The notes under the pieces: model-generated
The model's database searches: none
Told to the model about the DNA's origin: nothing
The model's input: only the letters and a program-made list of their open reading frames with translations
Position numbers and translations under genes: made by a program
From: Prorocentrum cordatum
Taxonomy: Eukaryota; Sar; Dinophyceae; Prorocentrales; Prorocentraceae
Direction: 5' to 3'
Length of the DNA stretch: 64,000 nt
NCBI GenBank assembly: GCA_963575745.1
Contig: CAUYUJ010001303.1
Coordinates: 519,542 to 583,541, forward strand
Part shown: piece after piece, positions 1 to 11,293 of the stretch
Layout of the letters: the number at the start of each line of letters is the position of its first letter
Position numbering within the stretch: position 1 is the stretch's first letter

Positions 1-129
1 TGTCCGCGGCGCGGGTGCGACACGGCTTGCGTTTCGTCTTGTCAGTTTTAGCACGATGTTATGACTAATGCTCACGGCTTTGAGGCAATATACCTATGTT
101 CGTTCATCCAGTCGCCGTCAGGAGTTGGA

Positions 130-570
130 AGTGCTGTAGAGTGTGTGCGGAGTTGAGGCGATAGTTCCATTTTGAAGCCCACATCCTCAATTCTAGAACC
201 TTCTTTCCCTCCTTAGGATGAGTTCATAATTTTCAAGACGAGCGTGCGCGGCGCGGAGCCCCACTTTGGAAACGATCCCCAAACATCCCTGAAGCTGGTG
301 CGGCATTCTTTGACGAGCGCCGCATGCCGAACCAGGTATACACATGCTGTAAGGTGTTGGGACGATGTGCACGGGGCTACTGTGAGGGCTCCACGTTGAA
401 GACGGCCCGCCCTCCGCAGCCGTTTATGAATCATGCGCGCTACGCTGAGGCGAGTGCTCTTTTTTGAAAGCGGCCCGTCCTTGATCCTGTGAAGCTGGTG
501 CAGACGTTTAGGATGAACGTGCGCAGTCGTCAGAGGAGAGCTCCATTTTGAAGACGATCTCTCCCTCTCC
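130..570. repeat. degenerate repeat units around a CTCCATTTTGAAGACG core
   Basis: About five diverged copies of a GAGnGCTCCATTTTGAAGACG-like core occur near 165, 260, 390, 455 and 540, spaced roughly 75-130 bp apart. No reading frame here looks like a protein. Confidence 0.4.
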
Positions 571-1445
571 ATCCTTGAACGTGTTGCGACAGTTTCTGCT
601 TCAGGATCATACGTGGTAAGGCAGTTTCGGTGGACCTGTCCTGTTCAAGCGTTGATCAGGTGTGTTGCGTGTGTTGTTGTGGTTTCTGCTCCTTTTGGAT
701 ACTTTTTTAGGGGGGAGGGGGGGGCGCTTGTCTCCCTGTCCCCGGCGCTCGCAACACGCAGTTTAATTTCGACTCTCCCCAAAGGGCAGCTTCTTTTCGA
801 GCCTCCCCCCTTTACTCAGCGCCTCCTCACCCATCCTCCGTTCAACCCCCTCCCCCCCTTGGCGGAGCGAGAATGGCCGCACGGCTGGGAAAACCGATTG
901 CGCAGCGGCGGAGTAGCATCCCGAATCCGCGCGTTTCACTGGCACTAGGGTGCCGGAGGAATGACAAGCGGAGGACGAGGGGAATAGGAGGAGGAGGAGG
1001 AAGTCGGGCAAGAGTAAGTTGAGGACCAGGTCCTAGGCACACGTGTCAGGGGGAGGGGAAGGGGTTTTGCGACGAGGGTGTTCTGATGTCCAGGGGGAGT
1101 GGGGCCGACCCTGTCTCGCATGCTAGGCTCTTCCACGGGCTGATCTGGGAGGCGGGGATCAACGCTCCGTTTTGGGCAACCCAGTCCGTGCGCGGCGCCT
1201 TTCGGTGCGTACTTTGCGCGGTTGAGCGCGCAGTTTTGGCGGCGCCGACCGTGTGGGCAGGGTGTCCCGCTGCAGGGGTCGTTCGGCCGTCCGCGCCAGG
1301 GCGCCCAACGCCGCAAAAGAAAATGCCCTGGAACGCAAACTCTGCAATTTTTTGGTCACCCCTGAGCCGCCCCGAAGGCACTTTTAGAAAGAGGGGATAC
1401 GTGTGCGCAGAATAAGGTGAACAAAAAGTGGCATGAACACAACAC
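571..1445. other. unassigned GC-rich stretch
   Basis: I see no gene. Open frames exist on both strands, as expected from GC content, but none shows a recognisable domain or plausible residue composition. Short G and C runs occur near 710-725 and 805-860. Confidence 0.5.
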
Positions 1446-1584
1446 CTCGGAAAGGTACACGCGGATTTCTCGGATCGGCGCTGGACCCCCCCTCCCTGGC
1501 GCTCGGAGCGCGGCAACGGGCGGCGCCGGAGGCGCCGCCAGGGGGGTCCAGCGCGGATATGAGAAACCCGCGCGGGCCTCCGAG
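1446..1584. mobile_element. family D GC-rich fold-back element, copy 1
   Basis: The two halves are imperfect inverted copies: ACGCGGATTTCTCGGATCGG on the left pairs with the ATGAGAAACCCGCGCGG end on the right, and the centre is CCCTCCCTGGCG / CGCCAGGGGGG. Six more copies occur in the window. It has no coding capacity. Confidence 0.6.
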
Positions 1585-1653
1585 TGGTTCTCTTTAGGTC
1601 ATGTATCGTTCCCCTGGATGCGCGTGCGTCGAGCAGGGGCAGGACGAGGGTAA

Positions 1654-1819
1654 TCACCACCCACCAAACCACCCCAACCCAACCCGAAGGCTCAGATTTA
1701 CCCTCGATTTCTAGTGGGGGGGGGTCCGGGAAGATCGAAAAAACACATATGGAGCCCATACACCCCCCAACCCGAAATTCGGGTCTTCGGGTTGGGTTGG
1801 GGTGGTTTGGTAGGTAGTC
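1654..1819. mobile_element. family P TIR element
   Basis: A roughly 33-bp near-perfect terminal inverted repeat (ACCAAACCACCCCAACCC on the left, its complement ending GGTTTGGTAGGTAGT on the right) encloses about 95 bp. It is non-coding and MITE-sized. No clear target duplication was found. Single copy in this window. Confidence 0.55.
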
Positions 1820-2273
1820 AGGTAAGGCAGAGGGCGAGGAGGCGAACCCCCTCTGCGCGGCCCGCTGGCCTGCGTCCGCCGTCCTGGGTCCCCCTCTCGC
1901 CCGGCGAGAGAGGTCGCGGCCCCGCCCCCCTGCCGCCGGGTGCCCAGCACAGTTCCCCCGCGGATGCTTCCAAGGCGCTGCCCGTCAAGGATTTAGTTTT
2001 TGTTTATGGTTTGTTGTTGTTGTTTTTTTGCTAGGTTTCTTCGTTTCTTTTGTTGCTGTTTTTGTTGTCCCCAGGAGGTCTCCACGAATTATGGTGATTG
2101 TTTTCCGAGGCTCAACGCTGGCGTCCAGTTCGCAGCGTGGTGCTGCTGACACGGCCCTCCGCGGGGCCTTGAGGCAGCGGGCCCTGAAATGTGAGGCTCC
2201 GCTGCCTCAGGGGGTGAACGGGAAGGGGCCCTTCGTTGGGCAAGAAGGCTAGAACCCGGAGAATCCCGATTCA
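1820..2273. other. unassigned
   Basis: No gene recognised. There is a T-rich stretch at 1998-2065 and GC-rich flanks without domain-like translations. Confidence 0.4.
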
Positions 2274-2384
2274 GGGCGTTCCAGAACGTTCTCGGAGCGT
2301 TCTGGGACGCTCCGAGAAGGCCGCGGCGCCCGAGACCTCCTCCAGATGCACCGGGTCTCAGAGATTCTGGATTTGTCCTCACCC
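2274..2384. repeat. family F dispersed repeat, copy 1
   Basis: It aligns by eye with 39407-39520. Shared blocks are GAACG(C/T)TCTCGGA, GAGAAGGC(C/T)GCGGCG and TCTCAGAGAT, about 75% identical. The nature of the element is unknown. Confidence 0.5.
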
Positions 2385-2534
2385 AGATGTCTCTTCGCCG
2401 TTGCTCCGTCATGCGCAGGCTCACTGAAGGCAGAGGGTTTATCCACGACTACGTGCCCCGAGCGGCCCAAATATATCCGTAGCCGCCACCCGCTGGGTCC
2501 CCATGACGTCCTGTAGTATCCGCCACCCGCTGGG

Positions 2535-2665
2535 TCCTCCTCCTCCTCCTCCTTCCTCCTCCTCCTTCTCCCCCTCCTCTTTCCTCCTCCTCCTTCTTTT
2601 CCTCCTCCTCCTCCTCGCTCCTCCCTTCTCCCTTCTCCTCCTTCTCCTCCTCCTCCCCCTCCTCA
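2535..2665. repeat. CCT-rich polypyrimidine tract
   Basis: Almost pure C/T on the plus strand, dominated by CTCCTCCTC, ending CCATTTCAGCCCAG. It is preceded by two copies of CCGCCACCCGCTGGGTCC (2482 and 2520). Confidence 0.8.
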
Positions 2666-2739
2666 GCCATTTCAGCCCAGGTGCGATGCAAGCTGGCTGA
2701 TCCGTGGCACTCCATAGTAGGCCCGTCCTTCCTCGGCAC

Positions 2740-3612
2740 ATGCGCGCGTCGCAGGTAGGTTGGTGGCTGGCCGCCACAATGCAGTTTCCTGTCACCATTG
2801 GGACATCTAATCCGTTGGCTGCGAATTCCTGGGGCCGACTTCAAGAGATTGCTGCTACTACTCCGAACTTCGACGTTCTGGCCTTGGTGGGCACAAAACA
2901 AAGGACCACCCGCGGCACTACCACTCGGCGGAGGCGCATTGGGACGAGGACTCTCCATGAAGCTGGGTGGGACATGCCGCCGTTTACGAATTCCTCATGC
3001 GTATGTGCTGTGCTGTGGGGCCGACGTATTCGGCCTGAACACGTCATACGGTGCGAGGCCGCCCCCGCTCCGCTCCAGGGGCATGGCCTCCACTGCCGTG
3101 CGCGATCTGGCATCTCCGACCTGTCTGTCATCGTGTGTTACTTTCCTCCTCGGCCGCGGACGTCGGCGGCGCGGGGCAACTACGAGTGCACTGTGAGGCT
3201 ACTCATGGCGTGGCTGGCCGAGCAGCTGGCGAAGGTGCCGCAGCGGAGCACCCCTATTGTTTGCACCGGCCTCAACGACGGCGTCGGCATGGAATGTGTC
3301 GAGGGCCGATGGACGTTCGACGGCCGTGATGTCGTTCCCGAGTCCTCGGCCACACGAGGCTACCTTGCGGGGCCGTTCTTCGCCGAATTGCTGGACACTC
3401 ATGGCATGCAGATCGCGAGTATGCGTGTCGGCTTTGCTCACACGTACTTTGGCAATCTGGGCGCCAGCAGTTGCATCGGCATGATTGTTCTGCCTGGGGC
3501 GCTCGTTCGGGCCATGCGGAGTGCTGGACCTCTCCAGCGGGTCAGCCGGAAGCTCCAGCTCATTCGCACGAAGGCCATTCGAGATCATCTGCTCGTTCAC
3601 GCTGTGTTCTAG
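2740..3612 (+). pseudogene. LINE endonuclease (EEP/APE-like) domain
   Basis: An open frame of 290 codons from the first ATG. Visible landmarks: NSWGRLQEIAATTPNFDVLAL near the N-terminus (the strand that normally ends in Gln-Glu-Thr is LVGTKQ here), SDLSVIVCYFPPRPR mid-domain, PIVCTGLNDGVG (the Asn/Asp catalytic segment), and a terminal RDHLLVH matching the catalytic Asp-His of the family. The segment usually read as S-[FY]-I-D is SCIGMIVLP, so the expected Asp is Gly. Endonuclease activity is therefore doubtful even though the frame is open. In an intact element this enzyme nicks target DNA for target-primed reverse transcription. Confidence 0.75.
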
Positions 3613-3681
3613 TACGTACTAGAGCTTGCATGTCATCCCACCGCCCGTGAGCAGCGAGTGCGCTGAGACATCGACAGGCTC

Positions 3682-4413
3682 ATGAGATGTCTCCGCTGCG
3701 GGCTCGGTCGCTTTGACTTCGTGAAGGAGGTAGAGGAGCGTCTTCGCGCTGATGAAGGGCACGTTGCCGAGCTGCTGCGGAGGAAGATTGCAGATGATGT
3801 CTGCGATTATTTCAACCCTCTTCTCCGAGTTGTGGGCAAAGCACACTTCAGCGATGGAGCTGGGCGTGCGCGCTCACTGACGGCTGATGAACGACCTCGG
3901 TTACTCGCGCTCCGTCGGGATCTGCGCCTCCGTCTGGCCGAGGCCCCGACGGCGGAATGCGAGGCTGAGGTGGCGGAGGCACTCAAGGAGGCCACCAAGG
4001 CGAATCGGGCCTACCTTGCTGCAGAGGGCCGACGCCGACGTGCTGCATATGTGGATGAGGCATGTGAGCTGTGGCGCAAGAGGCGAGTCGCCGAATCATT
4101 TCGTCTTTTCAGCAGGGCGGCGGGCTTGCGCATCGGGCCCAAGAAGCGAGTCAATTTTTTGGTGCGCGGGGTCATCGATTCTGCCGGACAGCTGATTGAG
4201 CAGTTCGCGAAGACATGCCCCGAGGGTGGCATGACTGCCGCCGAGATGGACGAGTGGGGGGCACGGCGCAGTGAGCGCCCCTCTCTCCGACCGCCGCTGC
4301 CGCTGCGGTCGCCGCGGCAGCTGGCTATTCTTTTTTCGCAACGGATTCAGGGGGGGCGAGTGAGCGACGAGCTGTTCCTGAGTGGGTTGTGCCATTCGAG
4401 CTGCGGTGGTTGA
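3682..4413 (+). pseudogene. LINE inter-domain region between endonuclease and RT
   Basis: Open frame of 243 codons starting ATGAGATGTCTCCGC. It is alpha-helical in character, with Arg/Glu/Ala-rich stretches (ADERPRLLALRRDLRLRLAE; AEVAEALKEATKANRAYLAA) and a cluster of basic residues. It follows the endonuclease by 69 bp and precedes RT fragments in another frame. This position is occupied in dinoflagellate LINEs by a poorly conserved helical linker. The last 40 codons are Arg/Pro-rich and probably read through decayed sequence. Confidence 0.6.
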
Positions 4414-4682
4414 TGCGCCACCCGAGTAGAGATGTCTCTCGGAGAGGCGCAGGGCTCGGCACTTCCACAGCGCGCGCCGAGGCCCCTCTGTTCAATAAGC
4501 ATCGTTAGACATGTTTGTGCTCGCCCTACGCCCCCCCCGCCTCCCTCCTCGCCGGCGCCGCAGCAGCGGTGCGCCGATCCCACGCAAGGGGGGGGGGGGG
4601 GGGGCAGGTGGATTCATCTGTCCGACCCCGCGGGGAAGATATGGATGAGCGGTGCGATGGCTCGCCGGGGGGGGGGGGGGGG

Positions 4683-5232
4683 GCGGGGGCAGTGAGCGAT
4701 CGGGACCATGGATTCGTGGCGCGCAGGCGCCGCGAAGGAGCGCTTTTAGTCCAGAACATCAGTGAATTCGTGAGCCAGAGTGCTGGGGGACAGCGTTCGA
4801 CCAACTGTCGCGACTTGGTCGGCGCTTTTGGGTCGAGTGCGTGGCGCGGAATGCAGGATGCCGTCAGCGCAATGCCCCTTCCCTCGGCCGCCACATTTGG
4901 GCCGCAGAGGCATGGGCTCGCGCGTGTGACGCGGGGGGGGGGGGGGGGGGGGGGCACACTGCGCCCCGGCTGTGGCGGCCTGATGGGCGGCTCCTTTGCC
5001 GTTCGGTTTATTGCGCATTGTTTATCCCCTGCGGTCGAGGCCTGGCAGCGCGGGCTGACCCAGTGGGGCCCCCGTGATTACCTAAGCGCGCGATGCCCGC
5101 GCAGGAGTGGCAGGACCTGTCACTCGCCAAGTATGCTGACGACTTAACGAACTCGTAGGATCACGCTTTTATTCGTGAGAGTTTGGTCGGACTCAGTGTT
5201 AGGTCGAACGCCGATCTAGATTGCGAGCTAGA
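4683..5232 (+). pseudogene. LINE reverse transcriptase, fragmented
   Basis: One frame gives FVARRRREGALLVQNISEF, then LVGAFGSSAWRGMQDAV, the RT region where a recruit strand meets the first catalytic Asp motif; the expected Asp is Gly here. A 22-base G run (4933-4954) follows, then GGLMGGSFAVRFIAHCLSP. The frame changes, and 5102-5157 reads QEWQDLSLAKYADDLTNS before a stop. YADD is the catalytic RT box. The upstream polymerase part is missing or unreadable between 4414 and 4683, where long G runs (4590-4603, 4669-4684) occur. Confidence 0.75.
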
Positions 5233-5430
5233 ACAGCGCGGGCATCGGCAAAACCTTGACAAGTAGGGCACCCTTGTAGGCATATTCGGCCGAGGTGCGG
5301 GGCGGGCTCTTGAAGCGGCGCTCCGCGCTGGTGCATTTGCGGTTCCAGGAAGGCGTCGCAGGTTGCGGTCAATCTTTGGACTCGCCTGAATTCGATTCCG
5401 ACCCGCCTCAGCCCCGAATGCCGAGCGCGA

Positions 5431-7134
5431 GTGGAGGCTCTGCGCGTAGGATGGCACCCCCTAGGCAGTTTATGGTATATCGCTGGTGTGCCCTATCGCG
5501 TGCGCAGGTGTATGCTTCTCAACAGAATCTGCAACGCGGCCTTGTCTGGGCTCGAGGCTTCTATTGCGTTCGCCAGCCGAATATGCGAGAGTTGCTGCCG
5601 CAGTAGCACAATGTGCCCGAAAAGCGATGAGGGGCAACGTCTGTGTTTTTGTTCTGAGTCATCCCACCCTGTCTCCCTTAGTAATGAAGCAGCATTGATG
5701 GGCTGGCGCGTCGTGCCGAATGAGCTCGAGGCTCGGAGCCGTCGCACTAGGTGCCGCCAAGAGCTCCTGAGGCGCCCCAACTCCCACAAACAAGTTCTTG
5801 CTGCTCTCTTTGGCTGTCCCCCTTTTGCCCCCATATTTCCCCCCTCGGGCAGGCTTGATGCGCGAGCGAACCCTTGGGCCAAACGTGCTTGGGAGGGTCT
5901 CGAGGCGATGTCTGTGATAGATGAGGGGGCTGCGCTTCTGGCTTCGATTGGCGGCCAATGCCAGCTCCTCCTATCAGACCCAGAGGTAGCCGTGGATTTC
6001 TTGAAGATCGATGTGCGACAGTTACGGAGTCAATTCCTGTCGGAACGAGCCCCCCCTCCTGAATGGGGCGCTCCTGCTGCCGCTCATGATTATCCCCGTG
6101 TTTTTGCTCGGGACGGCGTGCGTCGATGCTGCTTCTCTAATGTTGACGCGGCTGCACGTGGGGCGTTCTTACAGGATAAACGGGGAGTTCACGCGCATAT
6201 CATCGCTCGACATGGGCATCGTGAACTGGGGCATGTTCTCTCAGTTGCCAACGAGTGTTGATGGTGTCGTACTGCATTCTCGAGTCGCGTGACGTGTCAG
6301 GGACATCTTGAGCTTTCGCTCGCGAGGGGATTCTGCAAAGTTCCAGCTGATCGTAATATTGCTCCGTTGTGCCCCCTGCCCTGCTTGGCTGTCCTCTTTG
6401 TGACTTCGTCGGCTGCCATTCTGTTCAACTACAGCTGCATCTGCGCGTGCATCTCCCTGGACCTCTCAGAGCGATCCGGTCTAGGCCTGGGCGCGGCCAT
6501 GGGGCCCCCCCAGACTGGGCGATCACCGCCTCGGCGGCCGCGGGCGGTGGCCAGGGGGGCAAGAAGCGAAAGCTGGCCGAGCAGGCAAAATCAAAAGGTG
6601 GAGATTAGACGGCTGACGCTGTCCAGTGCGGCAGAACTTCGAGACGTATGCGGAGAGGCGTTCGTCGCGTTCCGAGTCGCGGCCGAGCAGGTCGCGGCGG
6701 CGGCGGCGAAGCAGGCGGGGGCGCTCTGCCATTGCGAGGTCCAGGAGAGGAAGGAGGCGGGCACCGAGACGGAGACGCTGGGGCCGCCGTTCGCCCGCGT
6801 CTGGACGGCCCCCATCAAGGCCGCCGGCACGGGCCCGCAGGCGGGCGCCGGCGCGAAGCAGACCATGGAGAAGTACTGGGGCGAGGTGGTGCTGAAGGCG
6901 CAGGTGATAGAGCTGGCCGGTCAAGTGCGACACCGTCGTGTACGCGCGACACGCGAGCAGGAGGCGAAGGGGGAGAAGCTGCGCGTCACTTTCGGAGTGG
7001 ACCACCGCTACGGCGAGTTGGAGTCGGCGCTGATCGCGTGCCCCAGTAAAATGGGCCAGAGGAAGCACGGGCCAGCGCCCCGCGGTGCTCTGGAGAGGGA
7101 TGCGTCGAAGATGCTCGAGCAGCTCATGGCGTGA
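5431..7134 (+). pseudogene. LINE post-RT region, zinc fingers and C-terminal domain
   Basis: One frame runs from 5431 to 7134 with a single in-frame TGA at 6259-6261. It contains AALSGLEASIAFASRICESC, then RRPNSHKQVLAALFGCPPF, a typical post-RT motif of these LINEs. The TGA falls inside a C-x2-C finger (EC-stop-WC, then RVTCQGHLELSLARGFC). A classical C2H2 finger follows in another frame at 6393-6455: CPLCDF, 12 residues between the Cys pair and the His pair, then HLRVH. The frame returns near 6600. The tail has LGPPFARVWTAPIKAAG and ends APRGALERDASKMLEQLMA. Two compensating shifts surround the finger. Confidence 0.75.
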
Positions 7135-7800
7135 GTGCAGTTTCGAGTTCTGACGCCAGTCGATTGGGGACTGGTCTGAGCAGCCCGAGCACAGTGGCGA
7201 CCGCCAGTCGAGAGGGGACTGGGATCAGGGTTGCTGCTCCAGCGTCTGTGAGTGCCAGACTGAGGGGAGGCGAAGGCCCCCGATTTCCTCTTGCCCTTGC
7301 GGGGGCCAGCGCGCCCAGGGAGAGGTGCATAGTTGTGCCTGCCGTTTTCGAGACTTTAGCCCGCTTCTTCTAGTTGAGTGCGGAGAGCTCTTCCCCCTTC
7401 CTCCCTCGTCCTCGAGCTCTGCGACTGCTGACGCTTGCCCTCTCCCTGGTCCCGCTCCTCAAGACTTCACTCTCCGAGTTTGTTCTCTTCTTTTTTTGTT
7501 TGACAGGGGTGTATCAGGAGCCGAGAGAACTCTTCGTGTGCCCAAGGTCCGAAAGCAGCATCTAATAAAACGTCTTAGGTCGAATGCCAGCGGAGTTTCA
7601 CTGCGAGAGAGTGGCGGTGCCATCGCCCCCCCTTCTTTGGCATTTCCAAGTTTCAGGGTGTGTGGAGGCCCGAGTGAGTTCCACCTGCAGCTCCAACAGC
7701 TGTGGGAAGATGCATCACTGATGCCACTCAGGTGCTAGTTTCTTTTCCAGTTTTATGTGTGTAGGCACATGCGATAGCACCCCAGAGTTGCCGCGCCTTG
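7135..7800. other. unassigned DNA downstream of the LINE
   Basis: Possibly LINE 3' flank. No poly(A) run, gene or clear repeat is visible. Confidence 0.3.
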
Positions 7801-7802
7801 CC

Positions 7803-8170
7803 TTCACTCCTCCGCCTCCTCCTCACTCCTCCTCCTCCTCACTCCTCCGCCTTCTCCTCCTCCCCCTCCTCCCCCTCTTCCTCCCTCCTCCTCCTCCTCC
7901 TCTCCTCCTGCTCCTCCTCCTCCCTCTCCCCTCCTCCTCCTCCTCCTCCTCCTCCTCACTCTCCTCCTTCTCGTCCCCCTCATCCTTCTCCTCCTCCTCC
8001 TCCTTCTCCTCCTCCTCCTCCCCCTGTTTCTCTTTCTCCTCCTCCTCCTCTTCCTCCTCCTCCGCCCCCCCATTTCCTCCTCCTCCTCCTTCTCCTCCTC
8101 CTCCTTCTCCTTTTGTTCCTCCTCCCCCTCCTTTTCCCTTTCCTCCTCCGCTTCCTCCTCATCCTCCTCC
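7803..8170. repeat. long CCT polypyrimidine tract
   Basis: Roughly 370 bp that is nearly free of purines on the plus strand, mainly CTCCTCCTC with C and T variants. Frames through it give only Pro/Ser/Leu or Arg/Gly/Glu repeats. Confidence 0.9.
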
Positions 8171-8530
8171 TGCGGCGGATCCGACCAGTCTGAGGTATAC
8201 GATCGAGATCGGTTCGGGGAGGGTAGTCATGCGAATATGTTTCGTGTCTTTGGGATGTTGTTTTGGCATCATGGGGGAGGGCGCCCTCGAGGTTTCGTAT
8301 GGTTTGGGATGTTCTGTCCAGCGGAGGTCTTCAAATGCGTGAAGATTGTTCGCCTGTCATTGGTCCGACCGTATGGATCACCCCCGCCTTGCAAAGGGCC
8401 CGCGAACTTAAGGGCGTCCGTAAGGTCAGGCAAACAATGGGTGCCCTGCGCGGGGGCCGCTGACGGGACGCCCAGAGGTGGGCGCTGCTACAGGAGAGCC
8501 CGTGGCCCAAGGTTCCCCCAGGATTCTCGG
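8171..8530. other. unassigned
   Basis: Nothing gene-like seen. Confidence 0.3.
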
Positions 8531-8735
8531 GGACTCCTGGGCGAAAGCGAAGGAAAACGCAGGGATGGGCGCAAGGAAAGCGACATCGAAACCGAAGGAA
8601 AGCGAATGGACAAAGGAAAGCGGGGGAAACGCAATCGAATCGGAGGAAGCGAAATCGAACTCGAAGGACAGCGAAGGAAAGCGAAGGAAGCGAAATGGAC
8701 GCAGGGAGAGCCCAGACGAAACCGAAGGAACGCGC
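8531..8735. repeat. GAAAGCGAA-type A-rich degenerate satellite
   Basis: Short units built on GGAAAGCGAA(A/T) recur about 15 times with variable spacing. Translations are low complexity in every frame. Confidence 0.65.
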
Positions 8736-8843
8736 AGGGATGGACGCAGACCACGTCCGCGCCTGGCGCTGGGGCCGCCCTGGGAGCCGGCGGCGTTCGG
8801 CTGTGCACACCGGGCGCGCACCTCGCTCGGGTGTTGCCAGAAT

Positions 8844-8993
8844 TTCAGCCGGGCCTGTCCCTTTACAGGAGGAATATTCAAAAATAGGAAAAATAGTCGA
8901 GGGAACATGTTCTTATGACACTTTGGGATTATTGTTGCGCTATTGTTCATTTCTCGCCCAAAATCTGCCTGCAGGGGGACATGCCCGACCTAA
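8844..8993. mobile_element. family A TIR element, complete
   Basis: Left end TTCAGCCGGGCCTGTCCC and right end GGGGGACATGCCCGACCTAA are inverted copies; the interior is AT-rich. Flanks TGCCAGAA and TGCTAGAA differ at one base and are the likely 8-bp target duplication. Non-coding. Confidence 0.75.
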
Positions 8994-9170
8994 TGCTAGA
9001 AGTATCCCTGGCACAGGGTGCCTCCAGGATTTTGTCGGGAGAGCCCAGGCGGCCAGGGCACCCCTCACGAAACCCAAGGGACCCCGGGGGCTCCAGTGCG
9101 GAGCAAGAAGCGGTTGGGTCCGTGGGCCAGGGGCACCTCCCAGCGACTCCCGAAGGGGGGTGGAGCCAAA

Positions 9171-9393
9171 CAGTGGCGAAGCGTCCTTTCTCGCCTATAG
9201 CACTACCAAACAATGTTTTAAGAACCTTGTGTGGTTTCCACGAAGTGTTCTTAGAACATTCCTGACTGAGTTTGTTTTGTTTGAACGCATCGGGTTTATC
9301 TTCTAAGAACATTTTTGTGTTCTTAGAGCATTTGTGGGTTCTAAGAACATTTCGTGGTAGGACTATAGGAATGCCTGGACGGTCGGTCCCTGC
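9171..9393. mobile_element. family B TIR element, copy 1
   Basis: Ends CAGTGGCGAAGCGTCC and its imperfect complement ending CGGTCCCTGC. The inner TIR CCTATAG(C/T)nCTACCA and TTCTTAGAACC-type segments are also inverted. A second copy at 41197-41598 is split by a family C insertion. Flanks CCAAA / TCAAT match only partly. Confidence 0.65.
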
Positions 9394-10419
9394 TCAATGG
9401 AGGGCGGGGCCGTGGGGTCGCCTTGACTGCGGAGGGGGCGGGTGGGCGCTTAGGGTGGGCACTGGGCAGCAGACAGGAGGGGCGAGGGGCGCGCCAGGGG
9501 GTCCAGCTTGCAGGGCAAGCTGGCCTCTGACGCCAGAGGGATGGTTGTTTGATCCCTGAGAGTCTTGCTGCGCATGAGTTCTTGTCTTCCCCGGCTGATG
9601 GCGCCTATGATTGCCTCGTGGTGGTCGTGGATAAGCGCGAGTAGGCGTTAGTAAACGCCAACTGGCCTTGATAGTTGCTAATAGGCACTAGCAGGCGCTA
9701 GGAGGGCAGCATTTGTTTGACAGATATCTTGTAGTACACTTGAAGTGGGTGGTGCAATTGTCAAGCGGACAAGCGGTCATGATAATTGTACGGTCCAGGA
9801 TTTCCACCAGTTCCAGGACCCCCTAACTTCCCACGCGGGCTGCAACCACGAGGTCCGCTAGATGCTCTTCCAATTCTTGCAGCGCTTCCTGAGCCAATCC
9901 TATCAGTACATCATTTTTGTTCTAAATGATGGCGCGCTCGGGGCGGAGGAGGGCGAGCGCTCAGTGAGGAGAGGGGGCCGCTGCGCTTCCCCTCGCTGCG
10001 GAAGGGGCACCGTTGCATTTCGAGACGTGGGGGATCCAACACCAGACGGACAGGGGGACCTTCCTCGAAGGGTGATGCGGCGCCGCCGGCCCCACGCAGT
10101 ACCTGGGGGAAGGGGGAAGTGTCAACACATATCTTGTTTTGAAGCTCCCCTGGTCTTGTGTTCCGGCGATCTCCGGGGCGGCGGCGCCAACGCCCGTAGA
10201 AGGCCGTAGATCGTCACATCGCCTGGGTCGTGTCGAAGGGCCTCGATGGACAAACACACGCTGGAGCTGACACCCGTTCTGAGGATCATCGATCCATGCC
10301 GCGCAAGACCAAGCAACAGGAGAACTAGCATATACAGTTGGTCTGTGTGCGTCGTCGCGGCTACCATGGGGCCCTCAGCGCCGAGCAGTGCCTGGCGAAA
10401 CTCCTGGGCCTCCCTACCG
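9394..10419. other. unassigned
   Basis: No gene recognised. 9630-9710 has a short run of TAGGCGnTAGTA-like units. Confidence 0.35.
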
Positions 10420-10509
10420 TTAAGTCGGGCTTGTCCCTCCAAACATGTATGTTTACAATTTTCTATGTTTTGCCCGAGATCCGCCTTTAGGGGGACATGC
10501 ACGATCTAA
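10420..10509. mobile_element. family A element, short form
   Basis: Left end TTAAGTCGGGCTTGTCCC and right end GGGGGACATGCACGATCTAA are only 90 bp apart; the AT-rich middle of longer copies is largely deleted. Confidence 0.65.
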
Positions 10510-11290
10510 CCCTGCCGACACGTTCGGGGGTGCCGCAGGGAGGAGTCCTTCACCAGGAACGGGGGATGGAGGAATACATGCATTCACGTCGCATGACTCG
10601 GCCTGGATATGGCAACTAGTGTACGTGTCGAGTGTGAGCCCCGATCTCTTCGGTTGGAGTTGTTCTGCTTAGTGAGCTGCCTCGAAGTCTTTCTCGTCTG
10701 AGGCTCCTTTGGAGGCTTGCAAGTGTAATCCATCTGCGATAAACACGCACCATAATCGGAACATGTACGGAGGATTGGAGGAAGAGGAGGAGGAAGAGGA
10801 AGAGGAGGAGGAGGAGGAGGAGGAGAAGGAAGAGGAAGAGGGAATATATGAGGGTAGATAAAGGAGGAAACGATCTACCCTTCATACCGACCATTGGCCG
10901 AACGTCGTCAATGCCAAGACAGGGTCTTCTGAGTCCAATCTTGTTTGTCCTAGTTGAAATTGCGGCGCACTGTGTGGTTTCCGCTTTGCGGTTGCCCGGG
11001 AGGTTTCGTAGTGTGTGTTGGTTTGGGGCATGAGTATTTCTCTTCCTCTATGTCATTTCCGCGTCTCCTTCCTGTCTGATTGAACACAGCTACTGCACTG
11101 GTTCCTATATGCAGTTTCTCTGTGTTCCCCCGCGCTCTCCGCTCAAGAAATCTGCGCCCTCTAATATGCACCGCAGATGTTTGAAACATCTACGGTTTGA
11201 GCGCCGTCCTAAGCAACAGACCTCAAGAAATCTTCCTTCTCGTCGTTCTCCATCTCCCTCCCTCCCCCTCCTCCCTCCCCATTCCTCCTG
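10510..11290. other. unassigned, with a purine tract
   Basis: No gene recognised; contains the GGA-rich tract listed separately and moderately AT-rich sequence near 10905-11110. Confidence 0.3.
10775..10850. repeat. GGA/GAA polypurine tract
   Basis: About 75 bp of A/G on the plus strand, mainly GGAGGAAGA. Confidence 0.8.
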
Positions 11291-11293
11291 GGA

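Larger units (their letters stand above)
2704..7134 (+). mobile_element. degraded APE-type LINE (non-LTR retrotransposon)
   Basis: Ordered pieces of one LINE lie on the plus strand: an endonuclease/exonuclease/phosphatase domain (2740-3612), a linker (3682-4413), reverse-transcriptase fragments including a YADD catalytic motif at about 5130, a post-RT region (5431-6260), and a zinc-finger tail with a conserved-looking C-terminal domain (6260-7134). The order and several phrases (GRLQEIA, RDHL, GGLMG, LAKYADDL, HKQVLAALFG) agree with LINEs I know from dinoflagellate genomes. At least four frame changes and several stops make it non-autonomous. Neither a 5' end, a poly(A) tail nor a target duplication was identified, so the true limits are unknown. 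Confidence 0.85.

Noticed and set aside
2474-2484. TCCGTAGCC as another spliced leader
   Set aside because: Only nine bases match, and the sequence then diverges (GCCACC instead of ATTTTGG).
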